A stretch of DNA of 14,116 nt from NCBI GenBank assembly GCA_016207865.1, contig JACQZD010000169.1, positions 1 to 14,116 of the forward strand. Direction: 5' to 3'. The stretch is from Nitrospirota bacterium. Its GTDB lineage: Bacteria; Nitrospirota; Thermodesulfovibrionia; UBA6902; DSMQ01. How positions within the stretch are numbered: position 1 is the first letter of the stretch; every line of letters begins with the position of its first letter. The notes under the pieces were generated by a model that was not told where the DNA came from, ran no database searches, and saw only the letters and a list, made by a program, of their open reading frames with translations. The translations under genes were made by a program, and so were the position numbers. Of the stretch, positions 13,260 through 14,116 are shown one piece after another.

Positions 13260-13658
13260 TCACTGTTTTGCCAAGTTGGCAAAATTATTTTTTCTAAGCT
13301 CCTGTTCAACTTTTTTACGTATTTTCAGCCAGACTGGATGTACCGCGCATTTGGCGCTCAGGCTGCACTTTTTTTTCTCAATTGCGCATATATTTGCCGC
13401 CGAATGTCCCTGTATGGCTTCTATTACCTCCAAGAGATTGATATTTTGAGGGTTTTTAGCAAGTTGAAACCCGCCTTTAACTCCCCGCACAGAGCTTACA
13501 ATCCCTGTCTTCATCAGACGCTGAAGGATTTTTGCGAGAAATGACCTGGGAACATACACTACCCTTGATATCTCGTCAACACTTGCCAGCCGCCCGGCAT
13601 TTCGTGACAGGTAAAGAACACAGCGGATAGCATAATCTGCCTTTCTCGTTACATACAT
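13260..13658 (-). CDS. Rrf2-family Fe-S transcription regulator
   Basis: The 132-residue product starts MYVTRKADYAIRCVLYLS and has the winged-helix body of Rrf2 proteins (SVDEISRVVYVPRSFLAKILQRL as the recognition region, then VSSVRGVKGGFQLAKNP). Cys91, Cys98, Cys104 and His107 in NICAIEKKKCSLSAKCAVHPVW match the three Cys plus His that bind the [2Fe-2S] cluster in IscR. It should therefore sense oxygen, peroxide, NO or cluster supply. NsrR and RsrR relatives share this layout, so the true signal is open. The ATG lies 6 nt after the upstream gene's stop with no clear ribosome binding site, so translation is probably coupled. Genes for the ferritin-like protein and two oxidase subunits flank it on the same strand, and they are its likely targets. 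Confidence 0.88.
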   Translation of the reverse strand: MYVTRKADYAIRCVLYLSRNAGRLASVDEISRVVYVPRSFLAKILQRLMKTGIVSSVRGVKGGFQLAKNPQNINLLEVIEAIQGHSAANICAIEKKKCSLSAKCAVHPVWLKIRKKVEQELRKNNFANLAKQ

Positions 13659-13664
13659 GTCGTA

Positions 13665-14081
13665 TTAAAAAAACCTCTCAAGCAGACCCTTGAGCATCAT
13701 CGCATGCCTGGCCTCATCCCGCGAAGACTCGTCAAAAAGGTCATGGGCTTCATCCACGTTCGCCTCTTTTGCCTTTAAAGCGGCTTCCCTTTTTCCTTTG
13801 TTGGCGCCGATTTCGCCGTTAAGCATCCTCTCAAGGTTTTCTTTAGTGCTCTCAGAGATAAGTCCGTTAAGCTCAGCGTATCTGGCGGCATGTTCCGCCT
13901 CCTCCCACGCTATTCTTTTAAGGGTCTCAGCTATCTCAGGAAAGCCCTGCCTCTGAGCCTGACGCGCCATTGCAAGATAAAGACCAACTTCACGAGTTTC
14001 GCCGTTGAAATTAGCCGTTACGGCGGCTTCAACCGGGGTGTCCTTGCTTATACCGAGCCTGTTTACATTAACCAGTTCCAT
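13665..14081 (-). CDS. Ferritin-like di-iron protein, reverse-rubrerythrin/NADH-peroxidase type without rubredoxin domain
   Basis: The 138-residue product is a complete four-helix di-iron domain close to reverse rubrerythrins and clostridial NADH peroxidases: ANFNGETREVGLYLAMARQA (Glu28), RIAWEEAEHAARYAEL (Glu61, His64), TKENLERMLNGEIGANKGK, and ANVDEAHDLFDESSRDEARH (Glu123, His126). These enzymes reduce H2O2 to water in the cytoplasm. In those relatives a rubredoxin-type domain with two CxxC pairs supplies electrons; here the protein ends at GLLERFF and no CxxC is seen, so electrons must come from a separate partner. AGGAGG lies 8 nt before ATG 14081. It is the first gene of the run that continues with the Rrf2 regulator and the bd-like oxidase genes, which suggests joint peroxide and oxygen removal. 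Confidence 0.87.
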   Translation of the reverse strand: MELVNVNRLGISKDTPVEAAVTANFNGETREVGLYLAMARQAQRQGFPEIAETLKRIAWEEAEHAARYAELNGLISESTKENLERMLNGEIGANKGKREAALKAKEANVDEAHDLFDESSRDEARHAMMLKGLLERFF

Positions 14082-14099
14082 ATGCTTGCCTCCTTTTTT

Positions 14100-14116
14100 A
14101 TAAATAGGACTAAAAT
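14100..14116. promoter_or_regulatory. Partial IscR/Rrf2-type operator half-site at the window edge
   Basis: ATAAATAGGACTAAAAT just upstream of the first gene of the operon resembles the left half and centre of IscR-type sites (ATA-x-x-y-GACTAAAATAGTC...). The window ends before the other half would appear. Position beside the ribosome binding site of the operon's first gene and an Rrf2 gene within the operon make autoregulation plausible. The likeness is short and unproven. Confidence 0.3.

Overview
The window looks like a chromosomal segment of an uncultured bacterium. The best guess is a Nitrospirota-type or deltaproteobacterial-type anaerobe or microaerophile. The grounds are low-oxygen metabolic genes (2-oxoacid:ferredoxin oxidoreductase, ferredoxin, reverse-rubrerythrin-type ferritin protein), a non-canonical bd-family oxidase pair, large GAF-based c-di-GMP proteins, and many copies of a GTCATTCC...GGAATGAC intergenic repeat. 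Taxonomy is inferred from gene style only. Nearly all genes are on the minus strand; the only clear plus-strand gene is the ZIP transporter. No rRNA, tRNA, CRISPR array, transposase or phage gene was seen.

Layout from left to right. Positions 1-1203 (minus) hold a secreted YtkA/FixH-like protein cut by the window edge, a secreted cupredoxin with a complete type 1 copper ligand set, and a four-helix membrane protein. Divergent from these is a GufA-type ZIP metal transporter (1287-2099). Positions 2128-5913 (minus) form one run transcribed right to left: a membrane PAS-GAF-GGDEF diguanylate cyclase, then korA overlapping it by one base, then korB, then a BamE-like lipoprotein. korA is broken. 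Only its N-terminal gamma-domain part and its last ~70 codons remain, joined at one dispersed repeat and carrying a second repeat in frame, while korB is intact.

Positions 5914-6862 hold a pair of inverted dispersed repeats, a 71-residue 'half-ferritin', a ferredoxin with a strong ribosome binding site, and a 306-base gap. The gap contains a 153-bp imperfect inverted repeat (MITE-like or a structured leader), plus a possible 5' remnant of a carboxylase-type gene. Positions 6863-10477 encode a 1204-residue membrane PAS-(GAF)4-HD-GYP c-di-GMP phosphodiesterase. It shares with the diguanylate cyclase an unusual GAF variant carrying CLCG, HT and HGH motifs.

Positions 10759-14081 (minus) form a tight operon: ferritin-like peroxidase, Rrf2 regulator with three Cys and one His for an Fe-S cluster, a CydA-like protein with a C-terminal cytochrome c domain, and a second CydA-like protein. 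The genes are 6, 49 and 10 nt apart. They fit an oxygen/peroxide (or NO) defence or respiration module controlled by an Fe-S sensor, and a half-site resembling an IscR/Rrf2 operator lies at the right edge. A 17-base A homopolymer sits inside the cytochrome c coding region, so that C-terminus may vary or be mis-sequenced.

The strongest leads are the Rrf2/two-CydA-like-subunit operon, the repeat-mediated breakage of korA, the shared CLCG/HGH GAF variant in a c-di-GMP-making and a c-di-GMP-degrading enzyme, and the 153-bp inverted repeat upstream of the ferredoxin.
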